This document shows positions 19,437-28,829 of a stretch of 64,000 bases of DNA, piece after piece; the stretch's first letter is position 1; the number at the start of each line of letters is the position of its first letter. The stretch is from Alphaproteobacteria bacterium (GTDB lineage Bacteria; Pseudomonadota; Alphaproteobacteria; Rhodospirillales; Rhodospirillaceae): NCBI GenBank assembly GCA_030604885.1, contig JAUVUZ010000007.1, positions 1-64,000 on the forward strand, written 5' to 3'. The notes under the pieces are model-generated. The model saw only the letters and a program-made list of their open reading frames with translations, searched no databases and was not told the origin of the DNA. The translations under genes were made by a program, and so were the position numbers.

Positions 19437-19901
19437 TCAGCGCGAGGTGTCGATGCAGGCGCGCACCTGCGCGACCCGGGCGGCGAGCGCCGCCGCGAGC
19501 GCTTCGCGCTCCGGCGTCTCGAGAACGTCGGCGAGTTCGGCGAAGGCCTTGCGCAGGCCCTCGATGTCGCGCTTGCGCCGCGCCTCCATGGCGGGATCGA
19601 GGAAATCCGGGGTTTTCGGCACGTCGCCCGCCACGAACCGCGCCAGCATGTCCTCGAAGCGCGGCATCGGCATCGGCGGCGGCGGCGGCAGGTTGCGGCG
19701 GAGGATTTCCCGCGCGGCATCGCGCGACGCGCCGGAGAGGCCGGTTTCCACCGCGGCGGCGAGATCCCGCTGCACCCCCGGACCGGGGGGCATGGGCGGC
19801 CGGAGCGGCTCGGGCCGCAGCACGCCGCCCACGAAAAAGCCCACGCCGATCCCGACCAGCAGGACGTTGAGCGCCAGCGAACCCACCAGCCATCGCTTCA
19901 T
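19437..19901 (-). CDS. CnrR/CpxP-like periplasmic heavy-metal sensor protein
   Basis: This 154-residue protein has an N-terminal membrane anchor (about 5-27) and a helical periplasmic part with a proline-rich hinge (PPPPPMPMPRFEDMLARF). This is the layout of periplasmic heavy-metal-resistance/Spy-like sensors, which hold an anti-sigma factor until metal or misfolding is sensed. It lies between the anti-sigma-like gene and macA. Only one cysteine is present, so it lacks the CnrR-type metal site in obvious form. Confidence 0.72.
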   Translation of the reverse strand: MKRWLVGSLALNVLLVGIGVGFFVGGVLRPEPLRPPMPPGPGVQRDLAAAVETGLSGASRDAAREILRRNLPPPPPMPMPRFEDMLARFVAGDVPKTPDFLDPAMEARRKRDIEGLRKAFAELADVLETPEREALAAALAARVAQVRACIDTSR

Positions 19902-19921
19902 TCACGAAACTCCCGGGCCAC

Positions 19922-20392
19922 TCAACGCCCGTACGTCGCCCAGGTTTCGATCCAGCCGCTCTCCATCTGTGCCGGAATGGCGACGGGGCGCGGCTGCGCC
20001 AGATAGAACCCGACTCCGATCGCCACGCCGAGGCCGAGGCAGCTCAGCCACAGCGGCACCAGCGGCCGCAGCACCAGCGCCGCGACTCCGGCGGCCGAAC
20101 GTGCCGACGGCACGAACATGTGCGGCATGCGCGGCTGCTGCGGCGCGCGCGGCAGCGGATCGTCGGGGAGATCGTCGAGAATCGAATCGATGAGCCGATT
20201 GCGAGCGGCGGGCCGGAGAGCCGGTTCGCGCGCAGCCAACACATCGTCGAACGCCTGGGCATCGGCGAACGCGTCGCGCGCGGCCTCGGAGTCCTCCAAC
20301 AACCGTTGCGCTCCCTGTCGCGCGCCATGCGGCCAACGCGTCAGATCGGCACCGTAGGTATCGAGCAACGCCCTGAATTCTTCCGGCGTCAT
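19922..20392 (-). CDS. Membrane anti-sigma-factor-like protein
   Basis: This 156-residue protein has a soluble N-terminal half with TYGADLTRWP, then a single membrane span (about 112-132, LWLSCLGLGVAIGVGFYLA) and a short periplasmic tail. It follows the ECF sigma gene by 32 bases and precedes the periplasmic sensor. Size, topology and place match anti-sigma factors that release the ECF sigma in response to a periplasmic partner. No zinc-binding HxxxCxxC motif is visible. The function is inferred from context. Confidence 0.6.
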   Translation of the reverse strand: MTPEEFRALLDTYGADLTRWPHGARQGAQRLLEDSEAARDAFADAQAFDDVLAAREPALRPAARNRLIDSILDDLPDDPLPRAPQQPRMPHMFVPSARSAAGVAALVLRPLVPLWLSCLGLGVAIGVGFYLAQPRPVAIPAQMESGWIETWATYGR

Positions 20393-20424
20393 GATCCCTC
20401 CAGATCGCCCACGTCCTGTGGACT

Positions 20425-20943
20425 TTATTTAAGCACTGTTCTTAGCTTTTGCCGCCCTCTCTTCAGGAGGGATTCCACGGCATTCAACCGCAGGCCCATA
20501 ATCTCCGCAACTTCGGCCGCAGTCAAACTTTCGTGATAGTAGAGGGTGATTGCGGTGCGCTGCTGATCGGAGAGGTGGGTCATGGCCTCGCGCAGCCGCT
20601 CTCCCTCCTCGCGCCGCTCGCATTCGGCGAGCGGGCCGGGGGCGTCGTCGACGATTTCGGGGACCTCGTCGATGGAGGTCGGACGGGCGCGGCGGACCCG
20701 GTCGATGCAGCGGTTGACGGCGACGCGATAGAGCCAGGTGCGGAACGCCGCCTGCCCCGGAGACCACTGGTCGCGCGCCGTCCACACCTTGAGGAAGACG
20801 TCTTGCGCCACGTCCTCCGCCTCCGCCACGCCGACGATCCGCCTGGCGGTGCCGACGATGCGGTCGATGTGACGGCCGACGAGGAGACGAAACGCCTCCT
20901 TGTCGCCGCCTTGCACGCGGAGCATCAGCGCCTCGTCGGTCAT
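20425..20943 (-). CDS. ECF-type RNA polymerase sigma factor
   Basis: This 172-residue protein has sigma region 2 (DRIVGTARRIVGVAEAEDVA then QDVFLKVW) and region 4 (LSDQQRTAITLYYHESLTAA). The ATG at 20943 has GGAGG only two bases away, so the true start may differ slightly. It is the first gene of the block that continues with the anti-sigma-like and sensor genes and the efflux pump, and probably drives them. Confidence 0.9.
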   Translation of the reverse strand: MTDEALMLRVQGGDKEAFRLLVGRHIDRIVGTARRIVGVAEAEDVAQDVFLKVWTARDQWSPGQAAFRTWLYRVAVNRCIDRVRRARPTSIDEVPEIVDDAPGPLAECERREEGERLREAMTHLSDQQRTAITLYYHESLTAAEVAEIMGLRLNAVESLLKRGRQKLRTVLK

Positions 20944-21085
20944 ATCCTCCGAGGGAAGCGCCCGCTTCAAGCTGCCTACCTGAGTATCCACACACGTCCT
21001 CGCGGGACTGATATCACGAAATTCTGCGATACAGGGTGATCCGACCACGACGCGTCTCGCTTATCACTGCATTGATGCGCCTTTA

Positions 21086-21101
21086 AGTGACTGTCGTCAC
21101 T
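21086..21101. promoter_or_regulatory. Inverted repeat between fliS and the ECF sigma gene
   Basis: AGTGACTGTCGTCACT has perfect six-base arms (AGTGAC/GTCACT). It lies 142 bases upstream of the sigma gene and 19 bases after fliS. It could be an operator or a weak stem; there is no T-run. Confidence 0.4.
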
Positions 21102-21119
21102 AGGCAATGTTTACCCACC

Positions 21120-21545
21120 TCAGGCAGTCTTCTCCGTTACGCGAGCAACCAGAGAAGGAACACCCGCTATAGACGCAAAAGCCTCTCGCATTTTGAGAAT
21201 TTGGCGGTGTACGCTGCCATATCTCAACTCGGAATCGGGCGATTTCGACTGACACGCACGGTGCAGTTGCACGATCGTCGTCTTATAATATTCATGCAGA
21301 ACTTCGGTCATCGGCTTCGCCTGCGGGTCCTCGTTGAGGATTCCGTCCAGCCCCTGGAGGATCTTCGACACCTTCTCGATCGCCTGGAATTCGGCTTCCG
21401 GGCATCCTTCGAGGCAGGCGGCCTTGGCGTGGGCCACCGAGCACAGCATCGCGTCGTAAAGCTCGACCACCGCCCTGAGCGGCGTCTGGGTGCGGCGCGC
21501 CGCGCCGTAGGCCTTGATCCCGAGTTCGTAGACGTTCTGGCTCAT
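21120..21545 (-). CDS. fliS: Flagellin export chaperone FliS
   Basis: This 141-residue helical protein begins MSQNVYELGIKAYGAARRTQ and has the FliS landmarks TPLRAVVELYDAMLCSVAHAK and QILQGLDGILNEDP-like text. FliS binds the flagellin C-terminus and stops premature assembly. The ATG at 21545 has AGGAGG seven bases upstream. It lies 20 bases after fliD. Confidence 0.88.
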   Translation of the reverse strand: MSQNVYELGIKAYGAARRTQTPLRAVVELYDAMLCSVAHAKAACLEGCPEAEFQAIEKVSKILQGLDGILNEDPQAKPMTEVLHEYYKTTIVQLHRACQSKSPDSELRYGSVHRQILKMREAFASIAGVPSLVARVTEKTA

Positions 21546-21564
21546 TCTTCCCTCCTGGAAACGG

Positions 21565-23217
21565 TTAGTCGTCGCTGTTGGCGTCGAGAATCGCCTCGAG
21601 CTGCTTGAGCGCGAGTTCGGACGCTTCGATCGCGGCCTCGATGCGCGCGTAGTAGGCGGTGAGGTATTCCTCGTAGGCGACCGCCTGCTCGGCGATGCGG
21701 TCGCGCCGTTCCTGCTTGTCGTCGATGGTGTCGCTGAGGTTTTCGATCTTTTTCGAGAGCAGGCCGGTGTCACCGGTGTAGGGCGAGAGGGCGGCGACCA
21801 TGTTGTCCGCCATGCCCGCCTTGACGCTGAAGGTGATGGTGGCGCTCTCGGTGCCGGTGTAGACGAACCGCAGGCCCTCGTAGATCGTGCCGGTGGCGCC
21901 CTTCAGGGTCTTGTTGCTGACCTCGAGGGCGACGCCGTCGATGGTGGCGCCGGTGATGTTGCCGTCGGCGTCGAGGGTCACCTGCACGTCGTAATCGCCC
22001 GAGGACAGGCCGCCCGGCGTCGAGGCCACGTAGAGGGTGGAGGAGGACGTGGAGGAGGTCTGCTCGAAGAACGCCTGCACCACGTCGGCGTGCTGGATCA
22101 GCATCTGCTCGAGGGTGTCGGTGTCGATTTCGAGGTAGTTGTTGCTGTCGTAGGAGATGCCGAGGCTCTTGAGGGTGTAGGTGGTGCCGTCCACCTCGAC
22201 CGATTTGCCGAGGGCGGAATAGAGCGCGGCGTTTGTGGAGCGCAGCAGCGAGTCGCCGAACAGCACGGCATCCTCGACGGCGCCGCCGGAATCGGTGGTC
22301 TGGTTGAGCACGGCGAGGGTGCGGTAGGTGTTGTAGGCGTCCACGAACGCGGTGATCGCGTCGACGATGCCGTCGAGGTCCTGCCCCACTTCGAGGGTGA
22401 TGGTGCCGCCGGCGCTGTCGGCGTAGAGGCTGATCGACACCCCCGGCATCACGTCTTCGATATCGTTGGACGCGCTGGTGACGGTGACGCCGTCGATGGT
22501 CACCGACGCCATCGCGGCCGGAGTTTCCTGGACGAAGGCGCCGCCCGCGTCGACGATGCCGAGGCTCTGCAGCACGCTGCCCGAGGTGTCGGCGGCGGTG
22601 ATGCTCTGGCCGGTGTCGGCGGAGGCCAGCACCAACGTGTATCCGCTGTCGCTGCTCTTCACCAGGGTGGCGGTGACGCCGGTGGCGGCGCTCTGGGCGT
22701 TGATCGCCTTGGCGACGTCGGAAAGCGTCATGCTCTCGGTAACGGTGATGGTGGTGGCGGTGCCGCTGGTCTCGGACAGGGTGAAGGTGCCGGAGAGGTT
22801 GAGGGCGGTGCTCTTGTCGCCCGCCTCGGTGCCGACGACCTTGTGGGTGGAGGCGATGCTGTTGACCTGGATGGAGTAGACGCCGAGGCTCGCCTCGCTG
22901 TCGACGGTCACCGCCAGAACCTTGGTGGGATCGGACACGCTGGACGAGGAGAGATAGGCGGATCGCGCGGAAAACGCCGAGCTGCTGGCCTGGGAGGACA
23001 GCGCCTTGGCGGTGTCGGACACCGCGTTGAGATCGGTGCGCGCCTCGGTCCAGCCGGTGACCTTGTTGTTGAGGACCTCGATCTGGTCGTCGAGCCGGTA
23101 GGCGGGCGCCATCTTGGCCTCGACCGCCACCTTGATGAGACCGGCGGAATCGAACCCCGAGGTTCCGGTTCCGGTAATGTAGGTGGTGCCGCTCGCTCCC
23201 GTGACCGTCGTCGCCAT
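21565..23217 (-). CDS. fliD: Flagellar filament cap protein FliD (HAP2)
   Basis: This 550-residue protein has an N-terminal segment (GFDSAGLIKVAVEAKMAPAY) and C-terminal coiled coil (KKIENLSDTIDDKQERRDRI) characteristic of FliD. The middle is Ser/Thr/Asp-rich. FliD caps the filament tip and helps flagellin fold in. It follows the flagellin gene after a strong terminator, so it may depend on its own promoter or on partial readthrough. Confidence 0.93.
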   Translation of the reverse strand: MATTVTGASGTTYITGTGTSGFDSAGLIKVAVEAKMAPAYRLDDQIEVLNNKVTGWTEARTDLNAVSDTAKALSSQASSSAFSARSAYLSSSSVSDPTKVLAVTVDSEASLGVYSIQVNSIASTHKVVGTEAGDKSTALNLSGTFTLSETSGTATTITVTESMTLSDVAKAINAQSAATGVTATLVKSSDSGYTLVLASADTGQSITAADTSGSVLQSLGIVDAGGAFVQETPAAMASVTIDGVTVTSASNDIEDVMPGVSISLYADSAGGTITLEVGQDLDGIVDAITAFVDAYNTYRTLAVLNQTTDSGGAVEDAVLFGDSLLRSTNAALYSALGKSVEVDGTTYTLKSLGISYDSNNYLEIDTDTLEQMLIQHADVVQAFFEQTSSTSSSTLYVASTPGGLSSGDYDVQVTLDADGNITGATIDGVALEVSNKTLKGATGTIYEGLRFVYTGTESATITFSVKAGMADNMVAALSPYTGDTGLLSKKIENLSDTIDDKQERRDRIAEQAVAYEEYLTAYYARIEAAIEASELALKQLEAILDANSDD

Positions 23218-23239
23218 GGCGAATTTCCTTCTCGTCCGG

Positions 23240-23276
23240 AAAGAAACGCCTCCCCGTCCGCTGGGGACGGGGAGGC
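23240..23276 (-). terminator. Rho-independent terminator after the flagellin gene
   Basis: A perfect 12-bp stem (23248-23259 with 23265-23276) around five bases is followed on the minus strand by GTTTCTTT. It starts eight bases after the flagellin stop. Confidence 0.88.
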
Positions 23277-23283
23277 GATCGGA

Positions 23284-24117
23284 TTACTGCAGGAGCTTGA
23301 GCAGCTGCTGCGGCATCGAGTTGGCCTGCGACAACGCGGCGATCGCGGCGTTGGTCAGCACCTGCGCCGACGAGAACTCGGACTGCGCCTCGGCGATGTC
23401 CGCGTCCGCGATGGCGGACTGGGCGGCGTCGAGGTTTTCCTTCGAGTTGTTGATCTGCGCGGCGTGGTAGTCGAAACGCGACTGGTACGAACCGACGGTG
23501 GCGCGAGCCTGCGCCAGGGTGTCGATCGCGGTGTTGATGGCGCCCAGAGCGGTCTCGGCGTTGGCGTAGGTGTCGAGCGAGTTGGTGCTCAGGGTGCCGG
23601 TGCCGAGGGTGCCGACGCCGAGACCGGTGAGGTCGGCCACGATCACCGACTCGGTGACGGTGCCGGAGCCGGTGCCGACGAGGAAGCTCAGGGTGTCGGT
23701 CATGTTCAACAGCTTGGTGCCGTTGAAGGTGGTGGTGTTGACGATGGTGTCGATTTCGGAAACGAGCTGGTCGAATTCCGAATCGATATACGCCCGCTCG
23801 TCGTCGGACACCGCACCCGACATCGCCTCGCCGGCCAGAACCTTCATGCGCTCGAGGATGTCCGAAATCGCCGCCAGGCCGCCGTCGGCGGTCTGCAGAA
23901 CCGCAACGGCGTGGGAGGCGTTGGTCGCGGCCTGGCCGAGAATGGCCACGTCGGACTGCAGCTTGGTGGACACCGCGAGACCGGCGGCGTCGTCGGCGGC
24001 GCGGGTGATGCGCGAGCCGGACGCCACCTTGTTGAGGGCGCTGGTCTGCTCTTCGGAGTTGATGTTGAGGTAACGGAGGGCGGAGTTCGCCGACAGGTTC
24101 GTGCTGATAACGGGCAT
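23284..24117 (-). CDS. fliC: Flagellin
   Basis: This 277-residue protein has the conserved N-terminal D0/D1 helices (NLSANSALRYLNINSEEQTS and GSRITRAADDAAGLAV) and the C-terminal D0/D1 (ANSMPQQLLKLLQ). The middle domain is short, as in many alphaproteobacterial flagellins. It is the main filament subunit. It is transcribed divergently from flgD across a 239-base gap. Confidence 0.97.
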   Translation of the reverse strand: MPVISTNLSANSALRYLNINSEEQTSALNKVASGSRITRAADDAAGLAVSTKLQSDVAILGQAATNASHAVAVLQTADGGLAAISDILERMKVLAGEAMSGAVSDDERAYIDSEFDQLVSEIDTIVNTTTFNGTKLLNMTDTLSFLVGTGSGTVTESVIVADLTGLGVGTLGTGTLSTNSLDTYANAETALGAINTAIDTLAQARATVGSYQSRFDYHAAQINNSKENLDAAQSAIADADIAEAQSEFSSAQVLTNAAIAALSQANSMPQQLLKLLQ

Positions 24118-24356
24118 GAGATATCTCCTTCGTTGATCTCATTTACGGAGCCATTCGAGCGCCGCAGCGGTGGATCGGCGGAACGCCCCGCCGACTGACA
24201 CCTACGTCGCCTATACGACCCGCGACCGCCGACACTGGCGCACCGGTCCTCCGATTTTTTTTCCGAAAAATTCGCCGCCAGTTTTTTCCGCGTTGCCGCG
24301 TTTGTCGGTCATCGGGAGGGGCAATTCCCTCGCGACGGGACCCTGGGAGACGCGCA
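24118..24356. other. Divergent flagellin/flgD control region without a clear promoter
   Basis: The 239-base gap contains two A/T-rich patches (about 24255-24275 and 24281-24289) in an otherwise GC-rich setting. I found no good sigma28 or sigma54 promoter match on either strand. Both flanking operons must start here, so promoters of another type, or weak ones, are likely. Confidence 0.4.
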
Positions 24357-25043
24357 ATGACCACGGTGAGCACGGTAAGCGGCAGCGGGATGACTTCGAG
24401 CACGGCCACTTCGGTCGAGGCCCTGTCCGAAAACTACGAGCTGTTCCTCAGCATCCTCACTGCGCAGCTGAAGAACCAGAACCCCCTCGACCCCACCGAC
24501 ACCGACGAGATGACCGCCCAGTTGATCAGCTACTCCCAGGTGGAGCAGCAGATTCTCGGCAACGCCTACCTCGAGAATCTCGTGCTCGCGACCAACAACC
24601 AGAGCGCCTCGGTGGCGATCTCGATGGTCGGCATGGAAGTTTCCTACAACGCGGGCGACCTCGCCTACGAAAGCGGCGACACCCTGTCGTGGGCGTTCGA
24701 GGTGCCCGATGGCGCCACCAAGGTGGTCGCCCAGGTGCTCGATGAGAACGGCAAGGTGGTCTACTCGGAAGACGTGGGCGACACCGCCGGCGACCGGACC
24801 TACGACTGGACCGGCATGCTCAGCAGCGGCAAGTCCGCCTCCGCGGGCAACTACTCGCTCAAGGTCATCGTCACCGACGCGGCGGGCGACACCGCCGAAG
24901 TGGAACCCAGCACCACCAGCGTGGTGACCCAGGTCGACTGGTCCGGCGGGTCGGCGCAGTTGATCATGGCCAACGGCGCGACCGTTTCCCTCAGCGACGT
25001 CGTCTCGGCGAAGTCCCCCACCACCACCACCACCCAGTCCTGA
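24357..25043 (+). CDS. flgD: Flagellar hook-capping protein FlgD
   Basis: This 228-residue protein has the FlgD core FLSILTAQLKNQNPLDPTDT and QLISYSQVEQQ near residues 29-65, followed by a FlgD Ig-like half. FlgD caps the growing hook. It begins the plus-strand hook operon and is 24 bases from flgE. Confidence 0.95.
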   Translation: MTTVSTVSGSGMTSSTATSVEALSENYELFLSILTAQLKNQNPLDPTDTDEMTAQLISYSQVEQQILGNAYLENLVLATNNQSASVAISMVGMEVSYNAGDLAYESGDTLSWAFEVPDGATKVVAQVLDENGKVVYSEDVGDTAGDRTYDWTGMLSSGKSASAGNYSLKVIVTDAAGDTAEVEPSTTSVVTQVDWSGGSAQLIMANGATVSLSDVVSAKSPTTTTTQS

Positions 25044-25067
25044 CTTTAGCGTCACAGGAGACTCGAA

Positions 25068-26354
25068 ATGAGCGCCCTTTCCAGTTCGATGAACATCGCG
25101 GTCTCGGCCCTGTACAGTCAGTCGGCTGCGGTGTCGTGCATTTCCAACAACCTCGCCAACTCGTCCACCACCGGCTACAAGACCACCACCGCGGCGTTCG
25201 CGACGATGGTTTCCGGCTCCGGCTCCTACACCAACTTCACCGGTGCGGGCGTCAAGGTGGACCCGCGGCAGAGCCTCACCTCCCAGGGCACCCTGGTGGG
25301 CACCGAAAGCTCCACCGACCTCGGCATCGACGGCGCGGGCTTCTTCGTGGTGGCGGCCAACTCCACCAGCAACATCTTCTACTATACCCGCGCGGGCGAC
25401 TTCACGACCGACCAGGACGGCTACCTCGTCAACAGCGCGGGCTGGTATCTCCAGGGTTACCCCACCGACCGCGACGGCAACGTGCTGACCAGCAAGAGCG
25501 CCGCCGGCCTCCAGGCGATCAACGTGGACGACTACGCGGGCACCGCCGCCCCCACCACCACGCTCGAAGTGCAGGCGGTTCTGCCCGCCGAGGCCGAGGT
25601 GGGCGACGCCTTCACCGTCGACGCGGAAATCTTCGACAGCCTGGGCGTCTCGCACACCATCACCGTCACCTACACCAAGACCGGCACCAACGCCTGGGAC
25701 ATGTCGGTGTCCGACCCGGTGATGAGCAGCACCGGCGTCGCCAGCGGCACCGCCAGCCTCAACGGCGTTCCGGGCGGCACCGCCGCCATCACCTTCGACA
25801 CCGACGGCACGCTGCTCTCTCCGGCCACCATCGACCTCGGCGTCACCGGCTGGACCACCGGCGCGGGCGACAGCACCATCGCCTACACCGCGGGCACCAT
25901 CGGCGGCACCGACGGCCTCTCCCAGTTCGGCCGCTCGGACTCCAACACCGATCCCTCCCTCACCCTCAAGGCGGTGGTCCAGGACGGCCTGCGCTTCGGC
26001 GAGTTCGTCTCGGTGACGATCGACACCGACGGCACCGTGTCGGCCAACTTCGACAACGGCGTGGCGTACTCGATCTACAAGATTCCGCTGGCGATGTTCG
26101 CCAACGCCAACGGCCTCGACGCCAAGACCGGCACGGTGTTCTCCTCGAGCATCAGCTCCGGCACCGCCAACCTGGTGGAGGCGGATTCGGGCGCCAGCGG
26201 CGCGATCCTCTCGGGCGAGGTGGAATCCTCCACCACCGACACCGCCAGCGAATTCTCGAAGCTGATCGTCGCCCAGCAGGCGTATTCGGCGGCCTCCGAA
26301 ATCATCAGCACGGTGAGCGACATGTACGACGCCCTGCTGGCGGCCAAGCGGTGA
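25068..26354 (+). CDS. flgE: Flagellar hook protein FlgE
   Basis: This 428-residue protein has the N-terminal rod/hook motif SSSMNIAVSALYSQSAAV with NNLANSSTTGYKTT, the GFFVV block, and a C-terminal D0 helix ending VSDMYDALLAAKR. It forms the universal joint between rod and filament. It follows flgD closely. Confidence 0.95.
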   Translation: MSALSSSMNIAVSALYSQSAAVSCISNNLANSSTTGYKTTTAAFATMVSGSGSYTNFTGAGVKVDPRQSLTSQGTLVGTESSTDLGIDGAGFFVVAANSTSNIFYYTRAGDFTTDQDGYLVNSAGWYLQGYPTDRDGNVLTSKSAAGLQAINVDDYAGTAAPTTTLEVQAVLPAEAEVGDAFTVDAEIFDSLGVSHTITVTYTKTGTNAWDMSVSDPVMSSTGVASGTASLNGVPGGTAAITFDTDGTLLSPATIDLGVTGWTTGAGDSTIAYTAGTIGGTDGLSQFGRSDSNTDPSLTLKAVVQDGLRFGEFVSVTIDTDGTVSANFDNGVAYSIYKIPLAMFANANGLDAKTGTVFSSSISSGTANLVEADSGASGAILSGEVESSTTDTASEFSKLIVAQQAYSAASEIISTVSDMYDALLAAKR

Positions 26355-26359
26355 GCTCG

Positions 26360-26611
26360 ATGAACCCCGAGTTCCGCGCCGTCGACATCGCGCTGAAGCG
26401 CCTCGAGATCCTTTCGGAAAAGGCGAAGCGGCTGCCGGAAGACTGCAGCAAGCTCGAACGCATGGCGATGATCGCGGAACTCGACGCCGCGATGCGGGCG
26501 ATGCGGGCGATGCAGACGGACATCCGCGAACGCCTCTCCCGCTCGCGCCGCACCAGCGCCGCCGCCAACGCCTACGGGCGCTCGGCGGCCCTCAAGTTCA
26601 ACCGTCGCTGA
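26360..26611 (+). CDS. Small helical protein of the hook operon, unknown function
   Basis: This 83-residue protein is predicted to be helical and charged, with an internal near repeat (MRAMRAMQ). I recognise no family. It lies between flgE and the flgN-like gene, 10 bases from the latter. A GTG at 26351 that overlaps the flgE stop is an alternative start. Its place suggests a flagellar role such as a regulator or chaperone, but no motif proves it. Confidence 0.6.
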   Translation: MNPEFRAVDIALKRLEILSEKAKRLPEDCSKLERMAMIAELDAAMRAMRAMQTDIRERLSRSRRTSAAANAYGRSAALKFNRR

Positions 26612-26621
26612 GGAGCACACC

Positions 26622-27071
26622 ATGCACGCCTCGACCCTCGCCTCCCTCGACGAACGCACGTTCCGGGACTTCGTCGCGGTTCTGCACGAACTCATCGACC
26701 TCCTCGCCGAGGAGAACACCATCCTCGCCACCCCTTCCGGCGAAATCTCGCTGGAGATGGTGCGGCGCAAGGAAGACCTCTCGGCCCGCTACGCCCGCCT
26801 CACCTCGATGATCCGGCCGCGCACCTCGGCGCTGCACGCCGCCGGGGTGCTCGACCCGGTCGCCGTGGAGGCCGACATCCGCGCGCTGGTGCGCCGGGTG
26901 AAGGAGAACCAGGCGCTGCTCAACGCCCGCAAGGCCGCCACCGCGCTCCGGGTCGAAGCGGTGATGACCGCCCTCGCCGCCCGCGAGCGCGAAGGCGCCG
27001 GGTACTCGGGGTCCGGCGAGACCCTCGCCCGCGGCGGCAGCTCCGCCGCTGGCCTGCACCTCAGCGCCTGA
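26622..27071 (+). CDS. FlgN-like flagellar chaperone
   Basis: This 149-residue protein is helical throughout, with EENTILATPSGEISLEMVRR resembling FlgN-type export chaperones, which guard FlgK and FlgL. It sits directly before flgK and flgL, exactly where a chaperone for those two would be expected. The C-terminal 30 residues are Gly/Ser-rich and may be flexible. The match is by length, helicity and place. Confidence 0.65.
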   Translation: MHASTLASLDERTFRDFVAVLHELIDLLAEENTILATPSGEISLEMVRRKEDLSARYARLTSMIRPRTSALHAAGVLDPVAVEADIRALVRRVKENQALLNARKAATALRVEAVMTALAAREREGAGYSGSGETLARGGSSAAGLHLSA

Positions 27072-27088
27072 ACCGGGAGCGTAGGCCG

Positions 27089-28813
27089 ATGTCGATCGCG
27101 AGCATCATCAACACCGCCACCACCGGGCTGAGCGTGGCGCAGACGCGCATCGCGCTCGCCTCCACCAACCTCGCCAACGTCGAGACCCCCGGCTACACCG
27201 CGAAGACCGCGAGCGTCGCCACCCGCACCGTGGGCGGCCAGGCCACCGGCGTGCAGGTGGTGGGCATCGGCAGCGACGTGGACGCCAACCTTCACAAGAA
27301 GCTGGTGTCGTCGATCGCCACCTCGTCCTACGATTCCACGATATCGTCCTATCTGCAGGCGGCCTCGGCGGCCTTCGGCACCACCAGCGACGGCGCCGAC
27401 CTCACCAACGCCCTGGCGAAGATCCAGACCACCCTCTCCGACGTGATCGCCGACCCGGCCGACACCAGCGTCGCCGACGCGTTCTTGAGCGCCCTCGAAA
27501 GCTGGGCCGACACCGTCAACACCACTTCGGACACCATCCAGTCGAGCCGCACCACCGCCGACGCGGCGATCGCGGAAGACGTGGAATCGGCCAACGCGCT
27601 GCTGCACCAGATCGACACCCTCAACGACCAGATCACCCGCGCCATCGCCAACGGCACGCCGACCTCGGATCTCGAGGACGCGCGGCGCGCCGCGCTCGAA
27701 AGCCTGGGGCAGTACATCGACGTCACCACCTTCACCACCAACGCCGGCGCGGTGCAGATCTACGCGGGCGGCCAGCCGCTGCTCACCTCCCACGTCTACG
27801 AACTCACCTACGCCGCGAGCGGCGAACTCAACGTCGATTCCACCTACCCCGGCAGCATCGGCGGGATCACCGTCAACGGCGTGGACGTCACCAAGTCGCT
27901 CTCCGGCGGCAGCATCGGCGCGCTGGTGAAGCTGCGCGACGAGGTTCTGCCCGGGCTGCAGGACGAGATCGAGGCGCTCAACAACGGCGTCATGGACGCG
28001 ATCAACGCCGCCGCCGCCACGGCGACGCCGGTGCCCGCGCCCAACACCCTCACCTCGTCGGCCACCTATGTCGCCGCGGACGCCCTCAACGGCACCGGCA
28101 CCCTCACCCTGGTGCTCACCGACGCCGACGGCGTGGTCACCGGCAGCGTCGATTTCGACCTCTCCACCTACGCCACCATGGGCGACCTGGTGGCGGCGCT
28201 GGACGGCACCGCCGGGATATCCGCCTCCCTCGACGCCACCGGCCACCTGGTGGTGGCGGCGGACGACGCGGACGCCGGAGTGATCCTCACCGGGGCCGGC
28301 ACCCTCGACGGCGCCGGCTTCAACCGCGCCACCGGCGTCTACGACCTGCTCAGCCTCGACTACGGCCTGACCCTCGACTACGGCCGGGTGCAACTCGCGC
28401 CCCAGGTGGCGACCTCGGGCATGGCGATGGCGGCGGTGGCCTCGACCACGGTGGGCGCCTCCGCCTACGCGGCCGACGACACCACCGCGTTGCAGGCGAT
28501 CTACGACGCCCTCTCGAAGACCATGAGCTTCGGCTCCGCGGGCAACCTCTCGGCCACCACCACCACCGCGGCGGGCTACGCCGCGCGGATCGTCGACGAC
28601 CTCGCCGACCGGGCCGACCAGGCGGCCGTCGTCGCCAAATCGAGCGCGACCACCGCCAGCACGCTGGAGACCAGCTTCACCAACACCTACGGCGTGAGCG
28701 TGGAGGAAGAGACCGCTCGCCTCGCGACGTATCAAAAGGATTTCCAAGCCGCGTCGCAGATCCTTCAGGCCGCCCAGGACATGTGGGACAGCCTGATCTC
28801 GGTGATGCGCTAA
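27089..28813 (+). CDS. flgK: Flagellar hook-filament junction protein FlgK (HAP1)
   Basis: This 574-residue protein has the N-terminal D0 ASTNLANVETPGYTAKTA and the C-terminal D0 QKDFQAASQILQAAQDMWDS. The middle is Thr/Asp-rich. FlgK joins hook and filament. It is 17 bases from the FlgN-like gene and 16 bases from flgL. Confidence 0.93.
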   Translation: MSIASIINTATTGLSVAQTRIALASTNLANVETPGYTAKTASVATRTVGGQATGVQVVGIGSDVDANLHKKLVSSIATSSYDSTISSYLQAASAAFGTTSDGADLTNALAKIQTTLSDVIADPADTSVADAFLSALESWADTVNTTSDTIQSSRTTADAAIAEDVESANALLHQIDTLNDQITRAIANGTPTSDLEDARRAALESLGQYIDVTTFTTNAGAVQIYAGGQPLLTSHVYELTYAASGELNVDSTYPGSIGGITVNGVDVTKSLSGGSIGALVKLRDEVLPGLQDEIEALNNGVMDAINAAAATATPVPAPNTLTSSATYVAADALNGTGTLTLVLTDADGVVTGSVDFDLSTYATMGDLVAALDGTAGISASLDATGHLVVAADDADAGVILTGAGTLDGAGFNRATGVYDLLSLDYGLTLDYGRVQLAPQVATSGMAMAAVASTTVGASAYAADDTTALQAIYDALSKTMSFGSAGNLSATTTTAAGYAARIVDDLADRADQAAVVAKSSATTASTLETSFTNTYGVSVEEETARLATYQKDFQAASQILQAAQDMWDSLISVMR

Positions 28814-28829
28814 ACGGGAGGCCGGAACC

